Shown: piece after piece, positions 57,277-64,000 of the stretch
How the letters are laid out: each line of letters starts with the position of its first letter
Numbering within the stretch: the first letter of the stretch is position 1
Origin: Lachnospiraceae bacterium
GTDB lineage: Bacteria; Bacillota; Clostridia; Lachnospirales; Lachnospiraceae
Assembly (NCBI GenBank): GCA_024698705.1
Contig: JAILQX010000021.1
Location: 62,001 to 126,000 of the forward strand
Direction: 5' to 3'
DNA length: 64,000 bases
Program-made: the position numbers and the translations under genes
The notes under the pieces: model-generated
Told to the model about the DNA's origin: nothing
Seen by the model: the letters and a program-made list of their open reading frames with translations, nothing else
The model's database searches: none

Positions 57277-58371
57277 ATGAGCGATAAAAAGACAAAATAT
57301 ATCACAATATACGAGACCATAAGGGATGACATTGTAAATGGCAGATACCGCAAAGGCGCCAAACTGCCGTCTAAAAGAGTCACTGCCGAGAAATATGACG
57401 TTAGTGTCATAACAGTTGAACATGCATATGAACTGCTCGCGGAGGAGGGATACATCATCGCCAGGGAAAAGAGCGGCTTTTTTGTGGCATATGATGATAA
57501 GGATACCTATTATAATCCGGCGGGCAGATCGCGCGACATATATAAAGAGATAAAAAAAGAGAGAACGGAAGTCTTCGGCGGAGGAGTTCCGTTCTCTGCG
57601 TCTATTTATGCCAGAACCTGCAGAAGAGTCATGAGCGAGGTCGGTGATTATATAATGCAGAAGTCGCCGATGCAGGGGCTGGAAATATTGAGAGATGCCA
57701 TAGCGGCATATCTGAGCAGGAGCAGGAGGATGAATGTCGACATCTCCCAGATCATTGTCGGTGCCGGTGCGGAGTATCTCTACGGCCTGATCGTCCAGAC
57801 ATTTGGCAGAAATGTCATTTACGGTATCGAAAGCCCTTCCTACAATGTTATCGCGAAGGTTTACGAAAGCGGTGGAGCAAGACTCGATATGCTGGAACTC
57901 GGCAGAGACGGCATCGAAAGCGAGGCATTGTGGAACAGTAAGGCGAAGATCCTTCATATTTCCCCTTACAGGAGCTTTCCCAGCGGTGTTACGGCGTCGG
58001 CCATCAAAAGGATGGAATACCTTGCGTGGAGCAGGGAAAAAGATGCGATCATAATAGAAGATGACTTTGAGTCCGAATTCACTCTAAGCAGAAAGACCAT
58101 GGATACGGTTTATGCTATGGATGATGACGGAAGGGTCATCTATGTCAATACATTTACACAGACCATAGGCCCCTCGGTCAGGGCAGCTTATATGGTCATT
58201 CCGAAGAATCTTAAGGAATTATTTGAAGAAAAAACAGGTTTTCTGGCTTGTCCCCTTCCAACTCTTGAACAGCTCATAATTGCCGAAATTATCAACAACG
58301 GAGACTTTGAACGACACATCAACCGGGTCAGAAGAAACAATAAAAATAAAAAAATTAACGATAAACATTAA
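57277..58371 (+). CDS. MocR/GntR-type regulator with degenerate aminotransferase domain
   Basis: 364 residues from ATG 57277; an ATG at 57241 has no ribosome site. A GntR winged helix (YITIYETIRDDIVNGRYRKGAKLPSKR, read in parts) is followed by a fold-type I aminotransferase-like domain with IIEDDFESEF. The PLP lysine motif TFSKT of MocR proteins reads TFTQT here, giving Gln295 in place of Lys. About 80 C-terminal residues are missing, and the last residues are Lys/Asn-rich. It can probably bind DNA but not form the usual PLP aldimine. A pseudogene-like state cannot be excluded, but the frame is intact. Confidence 0.82.
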   Translation: MSDKKTKYITIYETIRDDIVNGRYRKGAKLPSKRVTAEKYDVSVITVEHAYELLAEEGYIIAREKSGFFVAYDDKDTYYNPAGRSRDIYKEIKKERTEVFGGGVPFSASIYARTCRRVMSEVGDYIMQKSPMQGLEILRDAIAAYLSRSRRMNVDISQIIVGAGAEYLYGLIVQTFGRNVIYGIESPSYNVIAKVYESGGARLDMLELGRDGIESEALWNSKAKILHISPYRSFPSGVTASAIKRMEYLAWSREKDAIIIEDDFESEFTLSRKTMDTVYAMDDDGRVIYVNTFTQTIGPSVRAAYMVIPKNLKELFEEKTGFLACPLPTLEQLIIAEIINNGDFERHINRVRRNNKNKKINDKH

Positions 58372-58378
58372 AAAGTTG

Positions 58379-58407
58379 TTGACAAATGTAAAATCATGTC
58401 TTATAGT
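58379..58407 (+). promoter_or_regulatory. Promoter of the DUF2975-HTH operon
   Basis: TTGACA (58379-58384), 17-nt spacer, TATAGT (58402-58407). The hexamers equal those of the PadR promoters, but no operator palindrome is present. Predicted leader of about 280 nt. Confidence 0.75.
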
Positions 58408-58472
58408 GTACTCATGAAGCAAGTTCCGACGGACGCGCCGGATACGGATTCATAATGAACGTTCAATTATTG

Positions 58473-58654
58473 TAACGTTCCGCAGGAACGTTATGCAGCG
58501 CGAGCCCCTTCGCCGAAGGCGAATCTTACATGGGCGAGCGTTCCCAAAATGTAACGTTCCGCAGGAACGTCACAAGGCGCGAGCCCCTTCGCCGAAGGCG
58601 AACTTAAAATGGCGAGCGTTCCCAAAATGTAACGTTCCGCAGGAACGTCACAAG
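58473..58654 (+). repeat. Hairpin repeats in the DUF2975 leader, 2.3 copies of about 78 bp
   Basis: Units start at 58473, 58552 and 58630. Each has AACGTTCC / GGAACGT with loop GCA, then GCGCGAGCCC, a TTCGCC / GGCGAA hairpin with loop GAA, and GGCGAGCGTTCCC. The core TTCCGCAGGAA also occurs, on the minus strand, in hairpin b of block H1. They lie downstream of the promoter, so the RNA would fold into a row of hairpins. Confidence 0.9.
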
Positions 58655-58695
58655 TAACAAAAAAACAAGATTAAAAGAGTATAGGAGATATAGAC

Positions 58696-59268
58696 ATGAA
58701 TGAACAGGAAATCAAATTGGAAAAAGTAAAAAAGAGTTGCAGGATCGCAAAAAACGTAACAAGAGTATTTTTGATAATCCTTTTGGTAGCAGTTGGCATA
58801 ATGATATTCGCCAGTCTGGCATGTGTAGGTTACAAGGATGAAATCAATAAGGGTGCAACACAGGAGTATGGCTACGATTTCGAAGCCGATTTTTCTGAAG
58901 CAAGCAGAGCCCTGGAAATGAGCAGCGGATTGCTTACGGTAAGATTTGATACTCAAACAGATCTCGAAAGCGGCAATATCGCAGGTGCTGTTGTTAAGGT
59001 TCTGGCCTGTGCAGCCTGCTTATGTCTGGTAATGGGGATCGTATTCGGATTGCTTTTCAGCATATTCAAGACGCTTGAAAACGGAGAATCACCTTTCTCT
59101 GCTCAGATATTAAAGAAGCTCAAGACGATGTTCATAGTTATTACGGTTATCATGGGATTGTTTATGGGCGTTGGATTAGCCATAATCTGCGGACTTGTAT
59201 TATGGTGCATATATTGCATACTTGATTACGGTTGTGTACTGCAGCGTGATGTGGATGAAACATTATAG
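58696..59268 (+). CDS. DUF2975-type membrane protein
   Basis: 190 residues with four membrane segments (about 20-48, 98-122, 140-170 and near the end). ENGESPFSAQILKKLKTMF matches the region conserved in DUF2975. Such proteins are nearly always followed by a small HTH regulator, as here 12 nt on. Function is not known; the pair may form a membrane-sequestered regulator module. Behind AGGAGATATAGAC. Confidence 0.85.
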   Translation: MNEQEIKLEKVKKSCRIAKNVTRVFLIILLVAVGIMIFASLACVGYKDEINKGATQEYGYDFEADFSEASRALEMSSGLLTVRFDTQTDLESGNIAGAVVKVLACAACLCLVMGIVFGLLFSIFKTLENGESPFSAQILKKLKTMFIVITVIMGLFMGVGLAIICGLVLWCIYCILDYGCVLQRDVDETL

Positions 59269-59280
59269 GGGGGCGCTGAT

Positions 59281-59496
59281 ATGGGAAAGATCATACTTAG
59301 ATTAGACAGGGTCATGGCGGACCGCAAGATTTCGCTCAATGAGCTTTCGGAAAAAGTGGGAGTATCCAATGTTAACCTTTCAAAGATAAAAACCGGCAAG
59401 ATCAGTGCAGTCAGGTTTTCAACACTTGAAGCGATCTGTGAAGTGCTGCAGTGTCAGCCGGGGGACATACTTGAATATGATCCCAGTGCAGAATGA
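59281..59496 (+). CDS. Small XRE/Cro-type HTH regulator
   Basis: 71 residues, almost only a helix-turn-helix domain: RVMADRKISLNELSEKVGVS, NLSKIKTGKISAVRFSTLEAI and CEVLQCQPGDILEY. This is the DUF2975-partner regulator. Start follows GGGGGG. Probably autoregulates or targets a few genes, perhaps its own leader region. Confidence 0.93.
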   Translation: MGKIILRLDRVMADRKISLNELSEKVGVSNVNLSKIKTGKISAVRFSTLEAICEVLQCQPGDILEYDPSAE

Positions 59497-59770
59497 GTGC
59501 ATACACTCGTACGTCGCATACAGACAGAGTGATAACTCACGCATTTCTTATCATTTTCCGTATATAAAAAATATGCAGTGCAGGGTTTAAACAAAAGATA
59601 AGCCCTGTACTGCATTATACAGTGAGATCACAGACCGGTAGTTTTAAGATAAAAAGCACCGGTTTGGATAAGTGCGCCTTAGAACCGTGTAAAACCGTTT
59701 GCCCGGATAACAGGCAAAACAGATATCGAAAGGATATAAACCGTCCATAAGAAAAATTTAAAAAATAACA
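59497..59770. other. Intergenic region before the ABC exporter
   Basis: No gene. A long imperfect inverted repeat ATGCAGTGCAGGG / CCCTGTACTGCAT (59573-59585 with 59603-59615) with a 17-nt loop may end the HTH transcript, though it lacks a T-run. The rest holds no feature I can support. Confidence 0.5.
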
Positions 59771-59799
59771 GTTGACAAGGCATACTATGCGATGTATAG
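59771..59799 (+). promoter_or_regulatory. Promoter of the ABC exporter operon
   Basis: TTGACA (59771-59776), 17-nt spacer, TATAGT (59794-59799), the same hexamers and spacing as the padR promoter. Confidence 0.8.
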
Positions 59800-59801
59800 T
59801 A
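59781..59801. promoter_or_regulatory. Predicted PadR operator over the exporter -10 box
   Basis: Arms ATACTATG and TATAGTAT around centre CGATG. It covers the spacer and -10 hexamer, as its counterpart does in the padR promoter. Binding would block RNA polymerase. Confidence 0.68.
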
Positions 59802-59813
59802 TGTTCTGTAAAC

Positions 59814-59834
59814 AATATTATATGACGTATAATA
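59814..59834. promoter_or_regulatory. Predicted PadR operator, proximal exporter site
   Basis: Identical over 21 nt to 43817-43837: arms ATATTATA and TATAATAT around TGACG. Centre 33 bp from the upstream site and 33 nt before the start codon. Confidence 0.72.
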
Positions 59835-59867
59835 TAACAGATAAGGTAGTATTTACAGGAGACCAAT

Positions 59868-60563
59868 ATGAGTAAACTTATAGAGATCCGGGATATGAGT
59901 AAGGTATACAATCCCGGTGAGAACGAGGTGAGGGCTCTCGATAACGTAAGTCTTGATATAGACCGAAGGGAATTCGTGGCTATCATAGGACAGTCGGGGT
60001 CGGGAAAGTCTACGCTTATGAACATGTTAGGATGTCTGGATGTTCCTACGGAGGGATCGTACAGTCTTGACGGAAGAGATGTATCGGGACTCAGCGACGA
60101 TGAACTTTCGGACATACGCAATCAGGAGATAGGATTTATATTTCAGGGCTTCAACCTGATACCTTCTCTTACAGCAAAGCAGAATGTCGAACTTCCGCTA
60201 ATGTACAGGAATGTTCCCAAGAAGGAACGCGAGGAGTTGAGTGATATCGCTCTGGAAAAGGTCGGATTGGGCAAAAGAAAGGATCACAAGCCTGCGGAAA
60301 TGTCCGGAGGACAGCAGCAGAGAGTCGCGATCGCAAGGGCAATAGCCCAGGCACCGCCGATCATACTTGCGGATGAGCCGACAGGTAATCTGGATTCGGG
60401 CTCAACAAGGGAGATCATGAAAATATTACGGGACCTGTACGACGAGGGGAGAACCATCATACTGATCACTCATGACAACGAGATAGCAGCCAATGCCAAA
60501 AGGACGATCAGGATCATGGACGGAAAGATAGTGGAGGATAAGATCAATGAAGCGTTTAAGTAA
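59868..60563 (+). CDS. ABC transporter ATP-binding protein, MacB/LolD type
   Basis: 231 residues. Walker A GQSGSGKSTLMNMLG, Q-loop FQGFNLIPSLTAKQNVELPL, signature MSGGQQQRVAIARAIA, Walker B ILADEPTGNLD, switch His in LITHD. This family powers substrate extrusion or lipoprotein transfer with FtsX-like permeases. It overlaps the adaptor gene by 17 nt. Expression is predicted to be under the PadR protein at 43.5 kb. Confidence 0.95.
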   Translation: MSKLIEIRDMSKVYNPGENEVRALDNVSLDIDRREFVAIIGQSGSGKSTLMNMLGCLDVPTEGSYSLDGRDVSGLSDDELSDIRNQEIGFIFQGFNLIPSLTAKQNVELPLMYRNVPKKEREELSDIALEKVGLGKRKDHKPAEMSGGQQQRVAIARAIAQAPPIILADEPTGNLDSGSTREIMKILRDLYDEGRTIILITHDNEIAANAKRTIRIMDGKIVEDKINEAFK

Positions 60564-61953
60564 GCTAAGTAAGAAGAAGAAAATAATAGCAGGCGTTGCT
60601 CTTGCACTGGCGGTAGTGATACTTGTTCCGGTCATAAAGGGTAACGCAGCGGTAAAGGTTGAAGCGGTAAAGGCAACAAGGGGAGAACTTGAAAGAAGCA
60701 TAGAGATAAACGGAACCGTAAAGACCAATGAAAGCAAAACATATTATGCACAGATAGACGGTCAGGTCGGACATATAGTGACATCAGTCGGTGAAACGGT
60801 CAATGCAGGCGATGTCCTTATTGAATGGGACAGCGAAAAGCTTGATTATGACATTCAGATGGCAGATTATTCGGCACAGTCCGAACTTGGTTCTTACAAC
60901 AACTCGATACAGAACGGCGGAAAGATGGCCGGCCTGTATTCGGAAGCAAATACCAATCTTAAGGTGCTCGATCAGCAGATAACCGATACAAGTGCAGCTA
61001 TCACAGCGATCGAAAAACAGATAGAGGATAAGAAGGCAGGACTCGCGGCAGAAGGAGCAAATCTTCAGATCTCGCTCATAGACTGGGCAGACAAGCCGGA
61101 CAGCGAAGAGTATGAAAATCTGCAGAAGCTTGTACAGTCCAATATTTACGAACAGCAATACAACTCGGATCTTGTTGCCATGCAGGATGAACTTAACAGA
61201 TTGAACAAGCAGCTTGCTGCATGCAAGGAATATAAGGCGGAGATGAGCGGACAGAAGTCATCAAGCTATACGGGAGTACTGACGAGCGGAGCAAAGGAGC
61301 AGCTGGAAGCCCAAAAGGCATCAAGTGAGCTTAAGAGCGAGAAATTAAAGCAGAAGCTCGAAGCAGCCAAGGGGGGCGTTAAGGCTGATTTTTCCGGTGT
61401 GGTCACAAGAGTGAGCGCAGTGGAAGGCAGCAGTGTAGGAGTGGGAGCGGAACTTATAAAGATCGATTCCAATACCAATATCATCATCACAAGCCATGTC
61501 AACAAATATGACATTGAACATATGGAAGAAGGGCAGCAGGCAACGGTGACCATAAAGGGGAAGGAGTATACGGGTAAGATCAGCAAGCTCAGTAAGGTCG
61601 TAACGGTAGACGATAAGGGCGTTGCGGGAAATGATATCGAGATAGTTCTTGATGCACCCGATTCGGATATCATTCTCGGTGCAGATGCCAAGGCAAATAT
61701 AATAACAGCCAAAATGGACAATGTAGTACAGGTTCCCATGGAAACCATCATTTCCGGAACAGAGGGTGAGTATGTATATGTTATAGAAAATAACGCACTT
61801 GTAAAGCGTCCCGTTAAGGTCGGAGCATCAGGTGAGTATATGGTTGAGATCACGGAAGGACTTAACGGTGATGAGCAGATCGCCATAGTTGGCGAAACGG
61901 AGCTTACCGAAGGTATGGAAGTAACGGCACAGGAAAAAGAACAGACTGAGTAG
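60547..61953 (+). CDS. HlyD/MacA-type membrane fusion (adaptor) protein
   Basis: 468 residues. One N-terminal membrane segment; a biotinyl-lipoyl half GQVGHIVTSVGETVNAGDVLIEWD; a long coiled coil (about residues 110-270); the second half GVKADFSGVVTRVSAVEGSSV; and C-terminal beta-barrel and membrane-proximal parts (QVPMETIISGTEGEYVYVI). It links the permease to the exterior. In a Gram-positive it acts in drug, peptide or lipid export. Starts within the ATPase gene, and its own stop is 7 nt before the permease. Confidence 0.92.
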   Translation: MKRLSKLSKKKKIIAGVALALAVVILVPVIKGNAAVKVEAVKATRGELERSIEINGTVKTNESKTYYAQIDGQVGHIVTSVGETVNAGDVLIEWDSEKLDYDIQMADYSAQSELGSYNNSIQNGGKMAGLYSEANTNLKVLDQQITDTSAAITAIEKQIEDKKAGLAAEGANLQISLIDWADKPDSEEYENLQKLVQSNIYEQQYNSDLVAMQDELNRLNKQLAACKEYKAEMSGQKSSSYTGVLTSGAKEQLEAQKASSELKSEKLKQKLEAAKGGVKADFSGVVTRVSAVEGSSVGVGAELIKIDSNTNIIITSHVNKYDIEHMEEGQQATVTIKGKEYTGKISKLSKVVTVDDKGVAGNDIEIVLDAPDSDIILGADAKANIITAKMDNVVQVPMETIISGTEGEYVYVIENNALVKRPVKVGASGEYMVEITEGLNGDEQIAIVGETELTEGMEVTAQEKEQTE

Positions 61954-61960
61954 GTGGATC

Positions 61961-63181
61961 ATGGCTAAATTATTGGAATACATTAAGATAGCATGGTTTA
62001 ATCTTAAGAGCAATCGCAAGAGAACGATGCTGACCATGCTTGGTATCATTATAGGTATTTCGGCTGTCATTATGATCATGGCGGCCGGTGGCGGAGCAAA
62101 AGAGAGCATCAATGAGGACCTTGATGCGGCATTCAGCGGGCAGATCTATTTTTTTGTAAAGGATCCCGAAAAAGCAGGATTTACAACATTTTCGGAAGAG
62201 GATGTCAATTATATCATGGAACACAGCAATGATATCGTGCTCGGAGCATCCCAGGATCTCTCATATAACGGAAAGGCTAAAAGCGTAAGGGGTGTAAATG
62301 ATATCAATGTGAAGTTCGGCACCGCGGTGCAGAAATACTGTAGCACACAGCCGATCATCAAAGGATCGTATTATACCGACTCGGATTATGAATCGGCCAA
62401 TGCGGTCGGTGTTGTCAATGAAGCCACGGCAAGGAAATTTTTCGGAACGACCGATGTCATCGGCAAAACGCTTGAGTTGACGATGGATAATAACAGTTAT
62501 GACATAAGGATAGTAGGTGTGCGTGAAGATGCAGACAATTCCGTCATTTCCGGTGCATTGCTCGGAACGGAGAATATTCAGATAGAAGTTCCTACCACTG
62601 TCGGAGAAAGAAAATACGGCCTGTCGCTTAACGATATAAACTACCTTCTTATCATGGCCGATAAGGAGCATACATATGAAGCCGTTGAACAGGCAAGACA
62701 TTTGCTTGAGAAAAAGCACAATATCATCGGCAAGGATGCGCTTGGGCTTGAGAACTGGACAGATTATGCACAGACCTATGACAGCATATTCAGTATGGTA
62801 ACATTGCTCGTAGCGGTCGTAGCGGCCATTGCCCTTGTTGTTGGCGGTATAGGCGTTATGAACATAATGCTGGTATCGGTTACTGAGAGAACAAGGGAGA
62901 TAGGTATAAGAAAATCTCTCGGAGCAAGGACAAAAACGATCCTGCTCCAGTTCCTGGCGGAAGCGGGGCTGATCACGATGATCGGAGGTATCATCGGAAT
63001 AGTGATCGGACTTGTGCTTGCAAAGCTCATCTGTCTTATATTGGGAGCACCCGTTGTCGTGTCACCGGTATTTGTCCTGGGAGCAACTGCATTTTCATGC
63101 GGTATCGGTCTCTTTTTCGGCATATATCCTGCGAAAAAGGCAGCGCATCTCAATCCGATAGAGGCGCTGAGACACGAGTAA
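61961..63181 (+). CDS. MacB/FtsX-type ABC transporter permease
   Basis: 406 residues. First membrane helix with TMLGIIIGISAVIMIMAAG, a large external domain (MacB periplasmic core type), then three helices and the typical VGGIGVMNIMLVSVTERTREIGIRKSLGA and YPAKKAAHLNPIEALRHE (read in parts). Together with the two upstream genes it forms a complete exporter. Known relatives export antimicrobial peptides or macrolides; the substrate here is not known. Confidence 0.95.
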   Translation: MAKLLEYIKIAWFNLKSNRKRTMLTMLGIIIGISAVIMIMAAGGGAKESINEDLDAAFSGQIYFFVKDPEKAGFTTFSEEDVNYIMEHSNDIVLGASQDLSYNGKAKSVRGVNDINVKFGTAVQKYCSTQPIIKGSYYTDSDYESANAVGVVNEATARKFFGTTDVIGKTLELTMDNNSYDIRIVGVREDADNSVISGALLGTENIQIEVPTTVGERKYGLSLNDINYLLIMADKEHTYEAVEQARHLLEKKHNIIGKDALGLENWTDYAQTYDSIFSMVTLLVAVVAAIALVVGGIGVMNIMLVSVTERTREIGIRKSLGARTKTILLQFLAEAGLITMIGGIIGIVIGLVLAKLICLILGAPVVVSPVFVLGATAFSCGIGLFFGIYPAKKAAHLNPIEALRHE

Positions 63182-63191
63182 AGGCCGGGGA

Positions 63192-64000
63192 TCAAAAGAG
63201 TTCAAGTATAGATTCGCGGGTGGCTGTTATCTGTCCCTGTATCATGCGTTCGGAACCGCCGCCTTTGGCGCCGAGCTCACGCAGGGACGAAGCAAGCTCG
63301 CGAGAGTCGAGGGTGCGGCTGCCGGCGTAATAACGGTAGCTGCCATCACCGACAAATAACCCTACATAGCTTTCAAACCGCTCACAGAGCAGGTTGAAAA
63401 GGTTTTTCATATTGGTCGGAGAGAGTTCTGCGTCTGTAAAGATGCAGGGCTTTTCTTCTGAGGAAAGGTTCTCGATGATCGCCTGTATCTGCATTTCCTT
63501 ATACGAAGAAAGCTCAGTTTTGAGCGAATTGATCTCATCTATATGATTCATGACGATGTTGTAAACATTGTCGGTGTGTGTTGTGAGCGAGTTGGAAAGC
63601 TTGCGCAGTATGGCCTGCTGGTGATCGACATATTCAAATGCACGTCTTCCGCACAATATCCCGATCTGCACACCGCCCTTGTAGCGGGTAACATTTACTA
63701 CCTTGAGCAAGCCTATCTCACCGGTTCTGTGCACATGGGGCGCACAGCAGGCACAGATATCCACTGTGCGTGTCTCGTCACCTATGGTAATGAGCCGCAC
63801 CTGACCTTCTATTTCAAGTTTACTTCTGTAAGATATGCTCTCAAGTTCCTTATCTGTGGGATAGGACGCGGTTATAGGCAGGTTGGCATATATGATCTCA
63901 TTGGCTTCGCGCTCAAGATCAGCCACCTGTTCATAGGTGAGGACGCCGTTCATGTTCAGGGTGACGGGCTCGTCATCACTGAGGTGAAAACCCACGTTTT
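63192..64000 (-). CDS. Alanyl-tRNA editing protein AlaX-like, 5' end outside window
   Basis: About 269 residues visible; the frame continues past base 64000 (Asn-Val precedes GFHLSDDEPVTL). The editing domain shows the second half of its zinc site, CCAPHVHRTGEIG. After a helical part a DHHA1-type domain follows (YVGLFVGDGSYRYYAGS, LRELGAKGGGSERMIQG). Such proteins hydrolyse Ser- or Gly-tRNA-Ala made in error. The first HxxxH motif lies beyond the window. It is convergent with the exporter with a 10-nt gap and no clear terminator. Confidence 0.9.
   Translation of the reverse strand, partial: NVGFHLSDDEPVTLNMNGVLTYEQVADLEREANEIIYANLPITASYPTDKELESISYRSKLEIEGQVRLITIGDETRTVDICACCAPHVHRTGEIGLLKVVNVTRYKGGVQIGILCGRRAFEYVDHQQAILRKLSNSLTTHTDNVYNIVMNHIDEINSLKTELSSYKEMQIQAIIENLSSEEKPCIFTDAELSPTNMKNLFNLLCERFESYVGLFVGDGSYRYYAGSRTLDSRELASSLRELGAKGGGSERMIQGQITATRESILELF

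Noticed and set aside
58379-58407. Third PadR-controlled promoter
   Set aside because: It shares TTGACA-17-TATAGT with the other two but lacks any 8-5-8 inverted repeat.

Overview
The window reads as an ordinary chromosomal segment of a low-to-mid GC Bacillota, most likely a Lachnospiraceae-type Clostridia. Support for this: strong AGGAGG-type ribosome sites, TTGACA/TATAAT promoters with 17-nt spacers, AddAB instead of RecBCD, a bacterial GlnRS, AsnA, an ECF ThiT under a TPP riboswitch, a DUF6062 protein, and a PadR-DUF1700-DUF4097-PspC operon. No rRNA, tRNA, insertion sequence, prophage or CRISPR array was seen. The genus is not determined.

Layout. 1-4.6 kb is the end of a surface polysaccharide cluster (two family-2 glycosyltransferases, a polyprenyl-phosphate sugar transferase, an LCP ligase). 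4.6-7.7 kb is an operon of an HtrA protease and a divergent ClpX. 7.8-8.3 kb is non-coding with short palindromes. 8.3-11.5 kb holds an orphan MetQ/NlpA-like lipoprotein and a convergent surface protein. 11.7-15.7 kb is an operon hisC-methyltransferase-hslO-two membrane proteins. guaB, a polytopic membrane protein, a GGDEF-EAL protein and glnS follow, then a small Cys-rich membrane protein, a TetR regulator, DUF6062 and a uracil permease. 26.6-36.0 kb is one co-directional run: two overlapping HD-GYP proteins, then addB and addA. 36.0-41.6 kb holds riboswitch-thiT, a CPBP protease, asnA, a histidine-less HPr, a GH13 enzyme and a LytTR regulator. 41.6-43.8 kb is the PadR envelope operon on the minus strand. 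44.0-50.2 kb is a mix of single genes.

50.3-53.6 kb is the most unusual stretch: two paralogous minus-strand genes for unknown membrane proteins with Asp/Trp/Ser-rich tails. Each is preceded by an array of 73-bp repeats (8 and 5 units) and bracketed by paired hairpins. 53.7-59.5 kb holds a DUF3298-like lipoprotein, a YgjP-like metalloprotein, a second CPBP protease, a degenerate MocR regulator, a hairpin-repeat leader and a DUF2975/HTH pair. 59.8-63.2 kb is a MacAB-like ABC exporter, and the window ends in an AlaX-type alanyl-tRNA editing protein.

How parts connect. The promoter of the PadR operon and the promoter of the ABC exporter, 16 kb apart, share the same design: TTGACA, 17 nt, TATAGT, with one 8-5-8 inverted repeat over the -10 box and a second 32-33 bp further in. 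One of these sites is identical over 21 nt in the two promoters. This predicts that the PadR protein controls both its own envelope operon and the exporter. All functional calls are from reading the sequence; no database search was run.
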